The notes under the pieces were generated by a model that worked only from the letters and a program-made list of their open reading frames with translations, ran no database searches and was not told the DNA's origin. Position numbers and translations under genes: made by a program. Below, piece by piece: positions 13,145 to 25,036 of a stretch of DNA of 64,000 nucleotides; the first letter of the stretch is position 1, and each line of letters starts with the position of its first letter. Source of the stretch: Oryzias latipes (taxonomy: Eukaryota > Chordata > Actinopteri > Beloniformes > Adrianichthyidae); the NCBI RefSeq assembly GCF_002234675.1, contig NC_019881.2:14369825-14433824 (forward strand). Direction: 5' to 3'.

Positions 13145-13575
13145 CAGTGTTCCCTCGCTATATCGCGGTGCACCTTTTGCGCAGGTTTTTCAACGCAATT
13201 TTGCACTTTTTTTTAAACAATACACTGGTTTCTGTGTTTTGATTGGCTTGAGACCTCGTCAATCAATCTCGTCTTTGTCGAATCTCCCACTCAACTTTTT
13301 TTTTTTTTTTACATACATTTTCAATCGTAAGGAAATCTTTGTTTTCATTCCATAAAACTGGACTTATTTGTGTGCGACGGTTTGAGCTGCGAAAGCCTAA
13401 TCAAGAGAGAAAAGTATCAAAAAGTATCACAATATTCATGTCTGAGAAAGGAGTACAAAGTGTGTAGTGAGGGGTTTTACAGGCTTAAAAAAAAACGGGT
13501 AGTCCTACTTCGCAGATTTCCCGTATCGCAGGTTAATTATGGAATCTAACCGCCAACATAAATGAGGGAACACTG
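13145..13575. mobile_element. DNA-transposon MITE with CAGTGTTCCCTC ends
   Basis: The left end CAGTGTTCCCTCGCTATATC and the inverted right end CAGTGTTCCCTCATTTATG form imperfect terminal inverted repeats. Internal ATCGCGG and ATCGCAGG words echo this. The right flank is TA. The terminus style resembles pogo/Tigger-type Tc1-mariner MITEs, but no clean target duplication was found, so the superfamily is uncertain. Confidence 0.65.
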
Positions 13576-16500
13576 TAAACAAGAAAGAGGGTCGCTCTCC
13601 AGGACCAGTGTTGGGCTGCCCGAATGTTAAAAACTTACAGTTAGCACTTCCTAAAACTCCAGCTTCAAACTGACATACTTGATTTCTTCCTGGCAACAAA
13701 TACCCCCCCCCCCTTCAAAAACCAAATTTGTCCTGAGCTTTGAAGAGAATGAATGTGATTTTGTTAGCATAAAAGGGCAATAACTTATACAAAAACATCA
13801 ACATTTCTTTAACTTATAAGGAAGGGTTATGATTGACAAGATGCAACTCTGCCATATTTTTCATTGAGGAGCACAAACTGTACATTTAAAAAATTCAAAT
13901 GCTGAAAGATTTGTTACAAATTCTTACATTTTAAAAAGCTGTAACAAATACAGACAAGCTCAAAATGACAATTGCAGTCAAACTTGGACTTTTATTTTTA
14001 CTTAAGGGAATAAAGGGCTGTCGGTAACTAAGCATTACTAACGGTTAGCTATACAAAAGAAAAGACTAAAAAAAAAAAATCATACGCCAATTTTATGTAA
14101 ACATTAAATGCGCAGCAGCATCACAACAACAAGAAAACAGACCAGAGCCAAACCGGAGACAATCTGCCAATTAAGAAAAGCAAAATTCCATCTATTTGAG
14201 TGCTACACAAATCAAAATATCTATTTGACCGTTTACAGGCGTTACATGTAAATAGCTGCTTAACAATATGTTATTCATAAATGACAAAACAGTAACCAAG
14301 TTGTTCACCAAACTATCCAAATTACAAATTTTATCGAACAATAAAACTTTCTTTGATGGTTGATTGTGGAGCTTAAAGACTGACCTTAAAGTAGTTTGTA
14401 AATATTTCACAAAAAACACACATGCATCCCTCTGAATCAGGTTTAAATGTTTGAGTCTAACCTGTGGGAAAACTGTTGTGGCTCTGGTTTGGCCGTTTGC
14501 GGCTTTGTTAGATGAGGACAGAAAGGATGTCGTTGCTGCTGCACACAAACTTTAAAATGGCTCAAAGACGGAGCACAGATATAACTTCAGCTCATTACAA
14601 ACACACTGAATTGTTGCATGGCAGTATGAGCACAAAAACACCTCAATAGCATAACAGGACACAACAAATGGTCATATGTCATCAATTATATGATTGGCAT
14701 CCCAGTCTTAACAAGTTCCTCAGACGGACAAACTCTTGACATGACATGTAAAAAGTGGAAATCCCTTTTCATTCTATTCAATCCTTTAATTTAACCAACA
14801 AACCATTTTTTAAAATCAACAATTGCAGTAATAAGTTTACAACTCTGGTGGTTCATAAAGTCTTGTACCCACTGGAAATCTAATAAATGACAATTTTTAA
14901 ATATTCTTAAGCCAAATCCAAGCTACATGATTTTCTTTCAACTGTGTCCATCTCACCATGTTCCCATCAGCTGGTCAGTGGGTTTAAAGCGGATTCAAGT
15001 TCACGCTACAACTGCGTTTATTAAACAAATGCCTAAAATGTCTCAAATAAATATCAGAGATGGAATTTTGAGCTTAATTGAAAATTCATAAATGTCCTCC
15101 TTCAGAAAAATGCCACAAGTACATTTTCAAAACACCTAAACCAATAAGTGAGTCAAAGTGAGTCTTTAATAATATCTTTATTTTTTATCTTGTTTGTTGA
15201 AACAAACCAAACTGTCATCAGTAAAGGTGGTGGGTTTCTAGCTTTTAAACCTTGTCCTATGGACAGAGCATCTTTGTGAATAGAAAATAAACACGATTTA
15301 AATAATATATTCAGTTTAAACTGACTGATGAGAACAGAATCAAACCTTTGATTAGGATACTTTGCAGATGATGGTCAAATTCACCCACAAAGTGAAACTT
15401 GGAAAGAAAATCATGTACGGTGAATTTAGCATCCAGTGACAAGAGAAGGAAATTCCAGTTTGTCGAAGACTTTTGAAATTGCGTTGTTAACACAACAGAA
15501 GGACGACAAACATTTTTTTTTATAATATGTACAACATCACTATTAAGGGGTCCCCCAGTGGACAGTCAGACAAATAGAAAACTGTATGTAAAAGACTAAA
15601 TAACAGAGGAGAAATCACATCAACTCAACTAGCACTGAAGGCTAAAAATCAGCATATCTGCTGATTTTAAAGTTCAGCAATTCTGTAAATTGAACCACCC
15701 CTGTAAATACTTCACAGCGTGTGAGCAAGAGGGACACCAAGAAAAGAGGAAACCCATATTTAGTTTGTCTGCTGTGTGAGAAGAAAGTCTTTTTTTTTTG
15801 GGAGTGGATGGAAGTTTTACGTGTGCGATGGATGCATAACATGGGAAATATTACTTGGGGTTCAGGCCAACTGTACAGAAAGGCTGAAGGTTCCCTGCAA
15901 CTTCCTGGATTCCTAAATCAAGCTTACACACATCTCTACAGACATCAGAATTCTCTGGCAGTGGAAAACAGGAGCACATCACAAAACACCATTTCAACTG
16001 CAACTCCAAAATGCGTACAAGTCAGCATGTTGTTTAACATGCAAGTCATACAGTGAAGACAAAATATTCCTCTCTATGAGTGACAACATGATTATTATTA
16101 AAACTCTGACACCAACAACTACGGACATGGAGCCACAAGTCTCAAAGCTTATCCTTCAAAATGTCAATCAATTTGAAAAGGAGCACTAACAGTTTGCTAA
16201 TAATCATACAAAAGCTTCTGACAAATGTTTAGAATATTGTGTGCATTTATCAAACAATACTAATCAGACAACCTGCACAACACATATAAACACTGACTTA
16301 CTGACGTGCACTGGATTGTGGGAAAGTTGATTGATTTGTCTTTACTAGCTAAATACTGATACTATGTTGTCTTGGATTTATTGTCCTGCATGTTTTACAC
16401 ATTTGTCTGTTTCAAGACAACCAAATTCAGCTCACCCACTCTGAAAGGGTTCCTAGAGCCATTTGAAACAGCAAGGAAATGAATAAAACATGCAGAGATC

Positions 16501-17908
16501 AGGATGGACAAAAGGCATAACAAAAATAAAATAAAAGTATCCTATTACACACTTAAAACACAGTCATTATTCCAAGTTTATATGTGTTTTTTCCATCTTA
16601 ATTTGTTCTTACCGGTAAATAAATATTTTACATCTTATCCTAAAGCACATGTGTAGTGGAATATTCTGATGAAATAAACATTTTAAAAGGATCAAATTAA
16701 GTTTCAAGAAAATATTTAAATTCAGTTCTTGACATTAGACTACAACCAACATGGTAGTTAAAGACTTGTTGATAACATTTATAAATAAAGTTGTAAGGTT
16801 GATTAAAGTTTGACAACTGCAATATGCTGTGAGTTACTTTTGTTCTGAAATATTCAGGGTAATCCATTACATTTTACGGTAACACGCTTTACCCTTGAGC
16901 TACATGAAATCTTGTTACATTCACATGAATTTAACTGTGGGCTGCATGAAAAAAACAGCAAGATAATTGTACAAAATGCTGGGTAAACCACAATATGACT
17001 CTTTAGCTAGCGTTTAGGTCATGCAGAGATTATTTTAAAGCAAAGTAGCTGATCTAATTATTTCCAATAAAAAATTTTTTAACTCTGAATGCTCATTCAC
17101 ACTTTGTTTTTAACGGGTTGAATACTTTCTCAAAAAAACCTGAACTGTAAAATAAGAATACTTCATGAAGCTGTCAAAATATGGACACTAATGGACTTTG
17201 GTAACCATGGAAACTGTAATAGAGAATCACTGCTTGACATCAGCCAAAAGTTGGGTGTTTCCAGCTCAGCAATAAAAGTTACAAAATTTAAAACAAGAAT
17301 GCATTCTGTATACAGAAGCAACTCATTAACCAGTTTTGGGGAATATGTAGCAGCAAATAACAAGCACACAATTTGGGAACCTGATATCAATATCAGCATA
17401 CCACATTAGAAAATACAAAAGCATGAACATGTGCATTTTGGTTAACCTCAAAGTTTTACAATGAGGTGCAAATATTCAAAAGTGAGCAATTTGCTTTGGT
17501 TAAAACATACAAGTAGAACTTTTTACAACATATAGCATCATTACATTGAACTTTTTTGGCATCCGAAAAGGCAATATGTTAACAATAAATTCATTTTTTG
17601 TTTAAGAATGTTTTTGTGTGTAAAAAGCAATGTAGAACATTCCTATCAAAAACGTATGAAGCTGCAGCCCCACCACTAAGAAATAGATTCTAATCTGACA
17701 AGTTAAAACCTGAACCTTCTCTAAACACTATAAAGGCTTTATTTTTTTAACATCCAACACCTGACAAACAGATAAAAGACACCAAACTCCAATAGTCACA
17801 GTGAGGTAACATTCATACTTCACAAAATACAGTTCAATCATAAAAGACTTGATATTAAACCTAGAAAAATACTTAATATATTTCAAATGATCAACAGAAG
17901 TATTAGAC
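13576..17908 (-). other. AT-rich interval downstream of cpsf6
   Basis: About 4.3 kb, AT-rich, with many stop codons in all frames and no splice-bounded frame that resembles a protein. Possibly cpsf6 3' UTR. A C10 run lies near 13,704-13,713. Confidence 0.35.
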
Positions 17909-18119
17909 CAGGGCTGCCCAATCCTGGTCCCGTTGATCTACCACCCAGCCGGTTTTCCAGCTCTCCCTGCGCTTCTTGTTGCTGATTACCTGGACCAGGT
18001 GAGTTTAGTCAATCAGAATGAGGAAACTCCCAAGTCCACAAATTAGCAGAAAGTAGAGTGGAGGGCTCTGGAAAACAGGCAGGGGGGTGGATCTCGAGGA
18101 CCAGGATTAGGCAGCCCTG
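17909..18119. mobile_element. Short hAT-type MITE (211 bp)
   Basis: The left end CAGGGCTGCCCAATCCTGGT and the right end ACCAGGATTAGGCAGCCCTG are inverted repeats differing at one base. Flanks TATTAGAC (17,901-17,908) and TGTTAGAT (18,120-18,127) agree at 6 of 8 positions, consistent with a decayed 8-bp duplication. No coding capacity. Confidence 0.8.
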
Positions 18120-18749
18120 TGTTAGATGTCAACCACCAGCTTAAGATACGATGTACGTTGTCCAACTACAACAGACAAAAGTTTCAAACCACCAGTGTTT
18201 TGCTATTTCATTGCCATGACTAACTTGAATACATGTTCATTGTTTTCTGGTAAGATGTAAATAAAGAATCATGTAAATTGTGGGTTTGGTGGTTTAACAC
18301 CTGCTGAAGGAAAAAGTTAAATCCACACAAAGTTCATTTCTACTAATAGATATTTACTGAAGTTGGGAGAACTACACTGAAGATTCAAGAATTCACAGTG
18401 CATTCTATCAGTGTATTTAATTAACAAAAGCTTTTAACATCTCTTTATGGATTATACAGACGACTTACCTGACACCTACCTGAAAGTACCAAAGTGAGGT
18501 TTATGTCTCTTTCCAGCTTAACTCTCCTTTTCTTCATCAAATCATTTCTTAATCATTTATTTACTACCTAAAAACAACATAAGTTCAACCCAGTTGCTGC
18601 GCTTCAATTAAACCATAAGAACTGAAGAAGAGAGGAGGTGAGGAATTAGACTAACTTTTTTTTCTTTGATCCCTTGCGTTAGACTGATTAAACTCCAACA
18701 CAAACTTGGAAGACTAAAGACAAAACCGTTAACTCACCTTCCTTCCTGG
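18120..18749 (-). other. cpsf6 proximal 3' UTR, possibly with an intron
   Basis: Fourteen bases after the cpsf6 stop codon, the minus strand reads GGAAGGAAG then GTGAGTTAAC, a strong donor-like site. TTGGTACTTTCAG near 18,482-18,495 could be an acceptor. This would place a small intron in the 3' UTR. RNA evidence is needed to accept it. Confidence 0.35.
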
Positions 18750-21700
18750 CTAACGGTGGCGATATTCCCTCTCCCGCTCCCTTTCCCTGTCGCGGTCACG
18801 GTCTCGTTCACGATGGCGATCACGCTCGCGGCTGCGCTCTCTATAATAATCTTCATGCCTGTCCCGACTGCGGGACTTGTGTCTCCGGCTCTTTTCTCTG
18901 GAGCGGCTATGGTCACGCTCTCTAGACCGCTCACGTCTGGGAGAAAAAAACAAAACCGTAACAAAATACTTTTTAAAATTCTTATCTTCAGCGAGTGATG
19001 GTTTTTATTTTTTAACATTACCTTGACGCTGAACCATAGCTTTTTGACTCAATGCCGTGGAGACAGTCCTGCAGAGAACTGATAAGAACCTTACAGCGGT
19101 CATCGGCTGAGACTTTGGATTGCTTAATCAGACTAATAGCTGTCACCAAAGTCTCTATTGCGCTGCCATAATCGGCTGAAAAGAAAAGACATGGTCTTAA
19201 TAAATATGAATTTCTTTACTCGGTGAATAACTAAAAGCAGGAGTGTTACCTGCACTGGCATCTGATACAGCTCGAGATATTGCACTGGAGGAGATGGCTC
19301 TGTTCCTGTTCATGATCTCCTCGAACTCTGCTTCACTCAATGGAGTCCGTGATGAGTCCATGTCTCTACAAGGTGCCATTGAAAAAGGTTACATTTGCAA
19401 CCCTTTGAAAAAACAAGCAAAACAATACAGTTGCCCTACTCTTACCGGCCTCCAGGACCGTAGTCTCTCTCGTATGGTGGTGGGCGTCCATAAGGGTCGT
19501 TTGGCCCGGGTGGCCCTCGGCTGTCGTTAGGGGGCAAGCTGTTGTTGCCAGGTGGGGGGAAGAAAGCAGGGTTCACATGAGGCGCAGGTGGAGGAGCACC
19601 TGGTGGGGGGCCCGGCAAATGTGGAGGTGGGGCCAAAGCCAATGGTGGTCCAATAGGGCCCGGAGGGCGAGGAGGAAAGGGTCCCGGAGGAGGTGGGCCT
19701 TGCTGAGGAGGTGGGGGGCCAGGAGGAGGACCATACCCTGGAGGAGGAGGGCCTGGGGGAAGAGGTCCCAGTGGAGGCTGACCAAACTGGCCAGGGAAGA
19801 GAACAGGAGGAGGAGGAGGTCTGTCTCCACGATTAGGAGGACCTGCGAGGGGTGGGGGTAGACCCTGGCCAGGAGGGGGTGGTCCTACGGGACCAGGGGG
19901 GCCAGGAGGACCAGGGGGAGGACGTGGAAGACCCTGCATTCCACCTATGAAAACAACAGTAGAGAGCAAAGCAAAAAAGACAAAAGTAAAGATCATTCCC
20001 ATTTATATGCAGACACATAAAACTCCTATAATAGTTCCCTCTTCAGTTCAAACCAGCACAGATTTCTCACTAATAGAAACTAACCAGGAAAGTGGGGTGG
20101 TGGGCCTCCAGGGCCTATGGGGCCAGGAGGGAAACGATCTACTCCAGAACCAGGTGGACCAGGATACCTGCCTCGACCTCTGTTGCCCATTGAGAATCCG
20201 GAGCGATGGCCTGAACCAGGGGGACCAGCTTTACCTTCCCCTGACATCTGACCAGATTGAGTACCTAAATAAATAAATAAAAGGTTTCAAATGGCTCAAA
20301 ATTCATCAAGTTGCAATATATTTTCATTTGTAGCAAATTAAATAGATTTGTGAAAATCGTAAGATGAAACTGGAAATACTTACTTTTGCGTGACTGCATC
20401 TCAAACTGGCTTAGGGATTGTTTATTGCACGGTGTGACTATAGGATTCTGACCATGAAGCTCTCTCTTGGACAACAGGTCCATCAGTTTCCTGGATGATC
20501 CCTCAGAACCAACACACACAAGAGCAAACCTGAAGGAAACCAGCACAAGACACCCTGTCATAAGTATGCAAAGCAAAAACATCCTAGTTATAAAATGTTG
20601 AACTCATGAGGCCACCAGGTTTTGTAGTTGTTCCACATTTGAATCATCATCCTCACAGTGAAGTTTTTTCACACAAACAACATCCACGCAGGCATCCTCT
20701 GATCCATACGTCATTGCAAATGCAAGGTTGAATACACTAAGCGCAGACGCTTTGTGCCATCAGAAAGACGCTACCAGCCCCGCTGTGTGCCAGGTCCCAG
20801 GCGGAGGACATTCTGCGCCTGCAGGACCGTTTATTGAGGCTGGGCAGGCATGCATGCGTCCTCCATTGAAAGCGAGACAGAAACGCCAACTCAGGCAGCA
20901 GTGTGTACAAGCACGCACTTCAATAGCCCTGCCCACAGAGCAGGGGCCGCCCTTCGCTCAGCCGTCAGTAAGCCTGCTGCGCTTTGGAAATGTCCTGCTA
21001 TTACACAGTGTCAGCATAGCATGAAACGCGATCGTCGCTGCTATCTGTTTACATAATAAACCGCCTTATCTGTTCAAATTGTGTATTACTATAAAAATAA
21101 TATTAATACACACAACAGAGCTATCTCCTCACAAAGATTTGTGTACTCTTACGGTGTAGCTTTTGAATAGACAGAAAATACTTTATTTACATTCATCCAT
21201 CCATCCATCTAGGTAGATCTTTTGGAGCTTGTCTCAAAAGTAACTCGCATGCCAAAAAAGTGTGGGCACCCCTGGTGTAAGCTCAAACCGGAAATCATCA
21301 AACTATATAATGGTACGGTGGACAGTAAGCATCACCTTAAGGGTTTTGTGGTGGCACAACTTTAATTACTTCTGTTCAAATTGTCTTGAGTCTCGTCACA
21401 ACTCTGAAAATGAATAAACTCTGCGCGGTTTAAACAAAATGCATACAATAAATTGCACATGACATGGATTCCTATACATATGAATGTATAATAAAATAAA
21501 AAATACTCTGACGTCAACACATAAATAACACACGCTCTCTTTGACATACCGTAACTCTTTGGCCATTTACGTGATCAAACCGAATCGGCTGATTCTGATC
21601 TGGAGAAAAGCAGGTTTTCATAGAGGATTTGCACCGATATGCAACACATCATTAATGTAAAGTGTTGCACATCAGCGTAAGGCTGCTTTTTCCACAGTTG

Positions 21701-24700
21701 AAGAGTCACGGTAATCCAAAGAACGTTAACATTGAAGCTAAAGCCTCGGTGTAAAGAGTTAAACACAAACAAAAACTACTGTCCTCACCCTTTTGACTGG
21801 CCATTAGCCCTGTTTTCAAAGAACTTTATCTCCAGCACATCTGTAATGCCTACTGAACGAATGGCTTCAGTCAGGTCTTCATCTGTTGTCCACTGTAAAA
21901 AAAGAACAATAATAAAAAGAGACAAATTATCAATACTACTTTCTTAGCATTTAGTCGAAATTGACAATGAAACTTCTAATTATTTAATTTGAATGGTTGA
22001 AACCCACCCATGTAAGGTTGCCGATGTACAAAGCAATCCGTTTGCCTGTATAGGTGTACACCACATTGGGTGGATTACTCTTCCCTCCGTCAGAACCGCC
22101 AGATGGAGGCATTGAATCCATGTAGTCCCTGTCTTCTGGAGCATCTCCATTATTGGCAGATGGGGATATCACATCATCGTACAAGTCAATCTGCTCGTGA
22201 ACTGGATACTCCGATTCCTTTAAAAGAAAAATGAGTTAACACAGTTAAAGCAAAACATGTGGGGTTCAATTCCACAAGAACCTGAAACTGTGGCTCAACG
22301 TTTATAAAAACTGGGGATGTAGAAATGCATCTTTTAAGTGAAAGATATTATGGATGGATATTATTTTTAGTAATGTACAGGGGTGTAACGATTAATCAAC
22401 GAATCGATTTATTTTCTTACGATTGAAACAGATGTATCTGTCTAATCTAAGGTAAGTTGCTTATCGAATTGGCAGTTTGCCACAACTGGGACGCAGAGGG
22501 AAAGACAGTGGCTGTGACAACATTAACCACTTGGATCTGTCGCCTCTTTGCATCTTTCGGGATTAAAAACAGTGACAATCTCTTCTCACAATGAGCTTTT
22601 GTCACCCCTATGGGGCCAAAAGGAAATGGTCCATTCAAGCAGCGCTGTTACTGTGACCCCAACCACTTTTATAGTTTCACATAGGGCTGCACGATATGAG
22701 GAAAACTCGCGATATGCGATATTGGTGATTAATATTGCGATAACGATATGATTCGCGGTATATAAACAAACAGCAAAACAACCAAAAACATAATTTCCAT
22801 TTCACTGCAACAGTTTAAAAATTATACTCCAAATGACCCTTGTCGACATAGGAGGCAAACATCAAACATAAAAGGGCTCATCTGATTGATCAACAACGTA
22901 AATGGGTCCTTCCGATTGGTTAAATGCATAAAGGGATTTATTTCATTTGTTCAATATTTCAAGCTGCCACGAGATTGTTTTAGCACATTTAAGGTAACCA
23001 TTTATTGCGATTTTCGCCGTCTTTTGTGGTATGCATATTGCACAGCTTAATGTCGCGATAACGATAAATTTGCGATATATTGTGCAGGCCTAGTTTCACA
23101 CAATGTACGTTACTTTCTGCCTTTATGAACGGGTGATTTAAATGATTGTGCACTGCAGGCAAAAAAAACAAGTTTGCCACGGTGACGTAATGACCCTGTG
23201 TTTTGAAGCTGTTGGCGGTGAGATGACAGGTGGGGCAATACGATGAGCGCATGCATAAGCGGGAAACGCGCTAAAGGTTAATGAATGCACAGCCGGTTTT
23301 TTAATTATATTTAGGATGTCACAGCGACTGCCATTTATGAAGTTATAAGCTCAGTTTGTTGATAATACCAAATAAGGTCAGATTATACCCTGACTTTTTT
23401 ATGTTCTGACAAATGTAAATGTGAAATGAGAAAAAGTTTTAAAATGAATAGTACAGCTGATCGCCACTCCATTTACTGGGGGTGAAAAAAAATGAAGAAT
23501 GTCCAATTGTGGAAAATTTATATTACTATAATTAGCATTCTAAGGTCAAAGTAAAACATTTACTTTTACATGCAATAAAAACACCATGATAGATTTAATT
23601 TACATGACGTATACAGTATGATGTACCACAAATGCTGTACTTTTTGTTTCAAACTAACATAGTTTTAAGTTATTTAAGTTCACTTTTTAAGTTTGGCCTA
23701 TTTTCCTTGTGCAATATTGTTATGAAAGAACGTCTTTGAGGTAATGCCAAAATGCCTGCTGTTGGGAATTAAATACATTTCTAGACATATTGAACTTTTT
23801 TACATTCTAAATTTCAAAATGGCACTTTATGTCACAAATGCTGTTGACCCCTAATCTATAGAAGTTTACTGCATATCACCAGACGCTTACTTAGCTCCCT
23901 GTTTTACTGGAAATTGCTGCAGCTATAATAAAACATGGAGACCAAATAGTGCTAGAGAGTTAGTCAACAAGAAGAAGCTGAAATAAAAGAAATTACACCA
24001 GAATTTAAAAGTAAAAATGGTTACTAGAAAAAGCAAATTACTATAATAAATTGATTTAAATTAATTAAATTCCAAAAGCATTTTTTTCTCTTTATTTTAT
24101 GTCACGCTTTATGAGGAAAAAAAGAGTAGTAAACTTAAAGAAATGTTAAAAAAAACTAAAACATGACTAATAATTTTTAAGTCACTGGCTCTTAATTAAG
24201 TTTAGCTAAACAATTTTAATAAGAAACAAGGAAAAAAAACATTTATTTTTAAATGTTTAGCTCCGACAGTATAATACCATAACAAATTCTGTGCAAAACA
24301 AATGTCAGTAAGTTATGATTTTAGTATGCGGTCTAAAAAGGGGGGCGCGGTTTTTAATGTGCGCGCGCGCAAGAATAAAAAAAAACACCCACCATGCATG
24401 ATGACCCAACCTGCTGCCAGAATGGAAGCCGTGTAACTCGTGTTTTCCCCTTTTGTTTTTATTTTTGACGTTTTTAAAAGTACACCAAGTTACATTTGAT
24501 CCAAACTATAACCCACGTCCAATACAGTAAACCAATTAAACGTGTGAAGTTAACCAACACCAGCTAGCTTATCATGAAATGCGTGTTTGGTTAACAGCCT
24601 CCGTCGGGAGAAAAAAAAAAAAAGAAAGCACACACTGCGCGGCCTATACGCGCGCTCCACTGAAAAGGCTGCTAGACGCTTTGCTGATGGACAAAAATGT

Positions 24701-25036
24701 ACATATTCTAAATAATAACCCACATCACATTTACCTCCACATGTGTACTACTGTTTGAATAAAAAATGCAGATCTATTGTACAGAAGTTTGCTATCTATG
24801 CTGCAACCAACGCAGCACACTGACTGACAGAGGCCTGTGTGTGTATTGCTAGTGGAGAAGCTAGCACGAGCATCAAATTACACCTATTTTTCCTATAACG
24901 CCGAAAAGACCATTGCAAAAATTAGAAAAAGAACTTCAAAGCACTGAACAAACTCGAGAATATTTTATTTTAATACCTGATTAAATTCCTCTTCTACGTC
25001 GGCGTAGATGTCGATATGATCCACACCGTCCGCCAT
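18750..25036 (-). CDS. cpsf6: cpsf6, complete (cleavage factor Im 68 kDa subunit)
   Basis: CPSF6 is the large subunit of cleavage factor Im. It partners NUDT21 at UGUA sites, directs mRNA 3'-end cleavage and poly(A)-site choice, and shuttles through TNPO3. Nine coding exons join in frame: 25036-24977, 22217-22008, 21892-21789, 20529-20384, 20264-20085, 19944-19446, 19365-19250, 19175-19022 and 18936-18750. The total is 1,656 nt, or 551 residues, the length of human isoform 1. The start is [14 protein letters not shown]. The RRM covers about residues 81-160, with RNP2-like IALYIGNL and RNP1-like KGFALVCV. A long Pro/Gly-rich region follows (about 180-400), containing [13 protein letters not shown], one proline shorter than the human FG peptide. 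A conserved helical block ([15 protein letters not shown]) and a C-terminal Arg/Ser/Asp-rich domain ending EREYRHR follow. Introns 1 and 3 hold repeats. Very confident. Confidence 0.97.
20720..21040. other. GC-rich unassigned block in cpsf6 intron 3
   Basis: About 300 bp markedly richer in GC than the surrounding intron, with open frames on the plus strand (20,728-21,024 and 20,850-21,056) and an AATAAA on the minus strand near 20,832-20,837. I do not recognise it. It may be a decayed repeat. It has no convincing exon borders for cpsf6. Confidence 0.35.
21190..21277 (-). mobile_element. Truncated hAT terminus
   Basis: Read on the minus strand, the sequence starts CAGGGGTGCCCACACTTTTT and continues GCATGCGAGTTACTTTTG, the usual end of a common fish hAT family. 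It breaks off in an ATGG tetranucleotide run. The other end was not found nearby. Confidence 0.6.
22380..22445. mobile_element. Fragment of a 'GGGGTGTAACGATTAAT' repeat
   Basis: CAGGGGTGTAACGATTAATC is shared with about 57,908-57,930 (GGGGTGTAATGATTAATTG). Both look like ends of decayed hAT-type MITEs. The opposite end was not located. Confidence 0.45.
22682..23092. mobile_element. Intact hAT-type MITE in cpsf6 intron 1 (411 bp)
   Basis: It begins TAGGGCTGCACGATATGAGG and its inverted right end is TAGGCCTGCACAATATATCG. An exact 8-bp target duplication GTTTCACA lies at 22,674-22,681 and 23,093-23,100. Internal GCGATAT words repeat near both ends. It is the reference copy for the interrupted element at 1,690-3,389. 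Confidence 0.9.
23101..24976 (-). other. Remainder of cpsf6 intron 1
   Basis: AT-rich intron sequence. A GTGCGCGCGCGC alternating tract lies near 24,359-24,370, with a smaller GCGCGCGC patch near 24,650. No other feature recognised. Confidence 0.5.

Noticed and set aside
19577..19861. Plus-strand 94-codon Arg/Trp-rich frame
   Set aside because: It is the antisense shadow of the CCN-rich proline region of cpsf6 exon 6.
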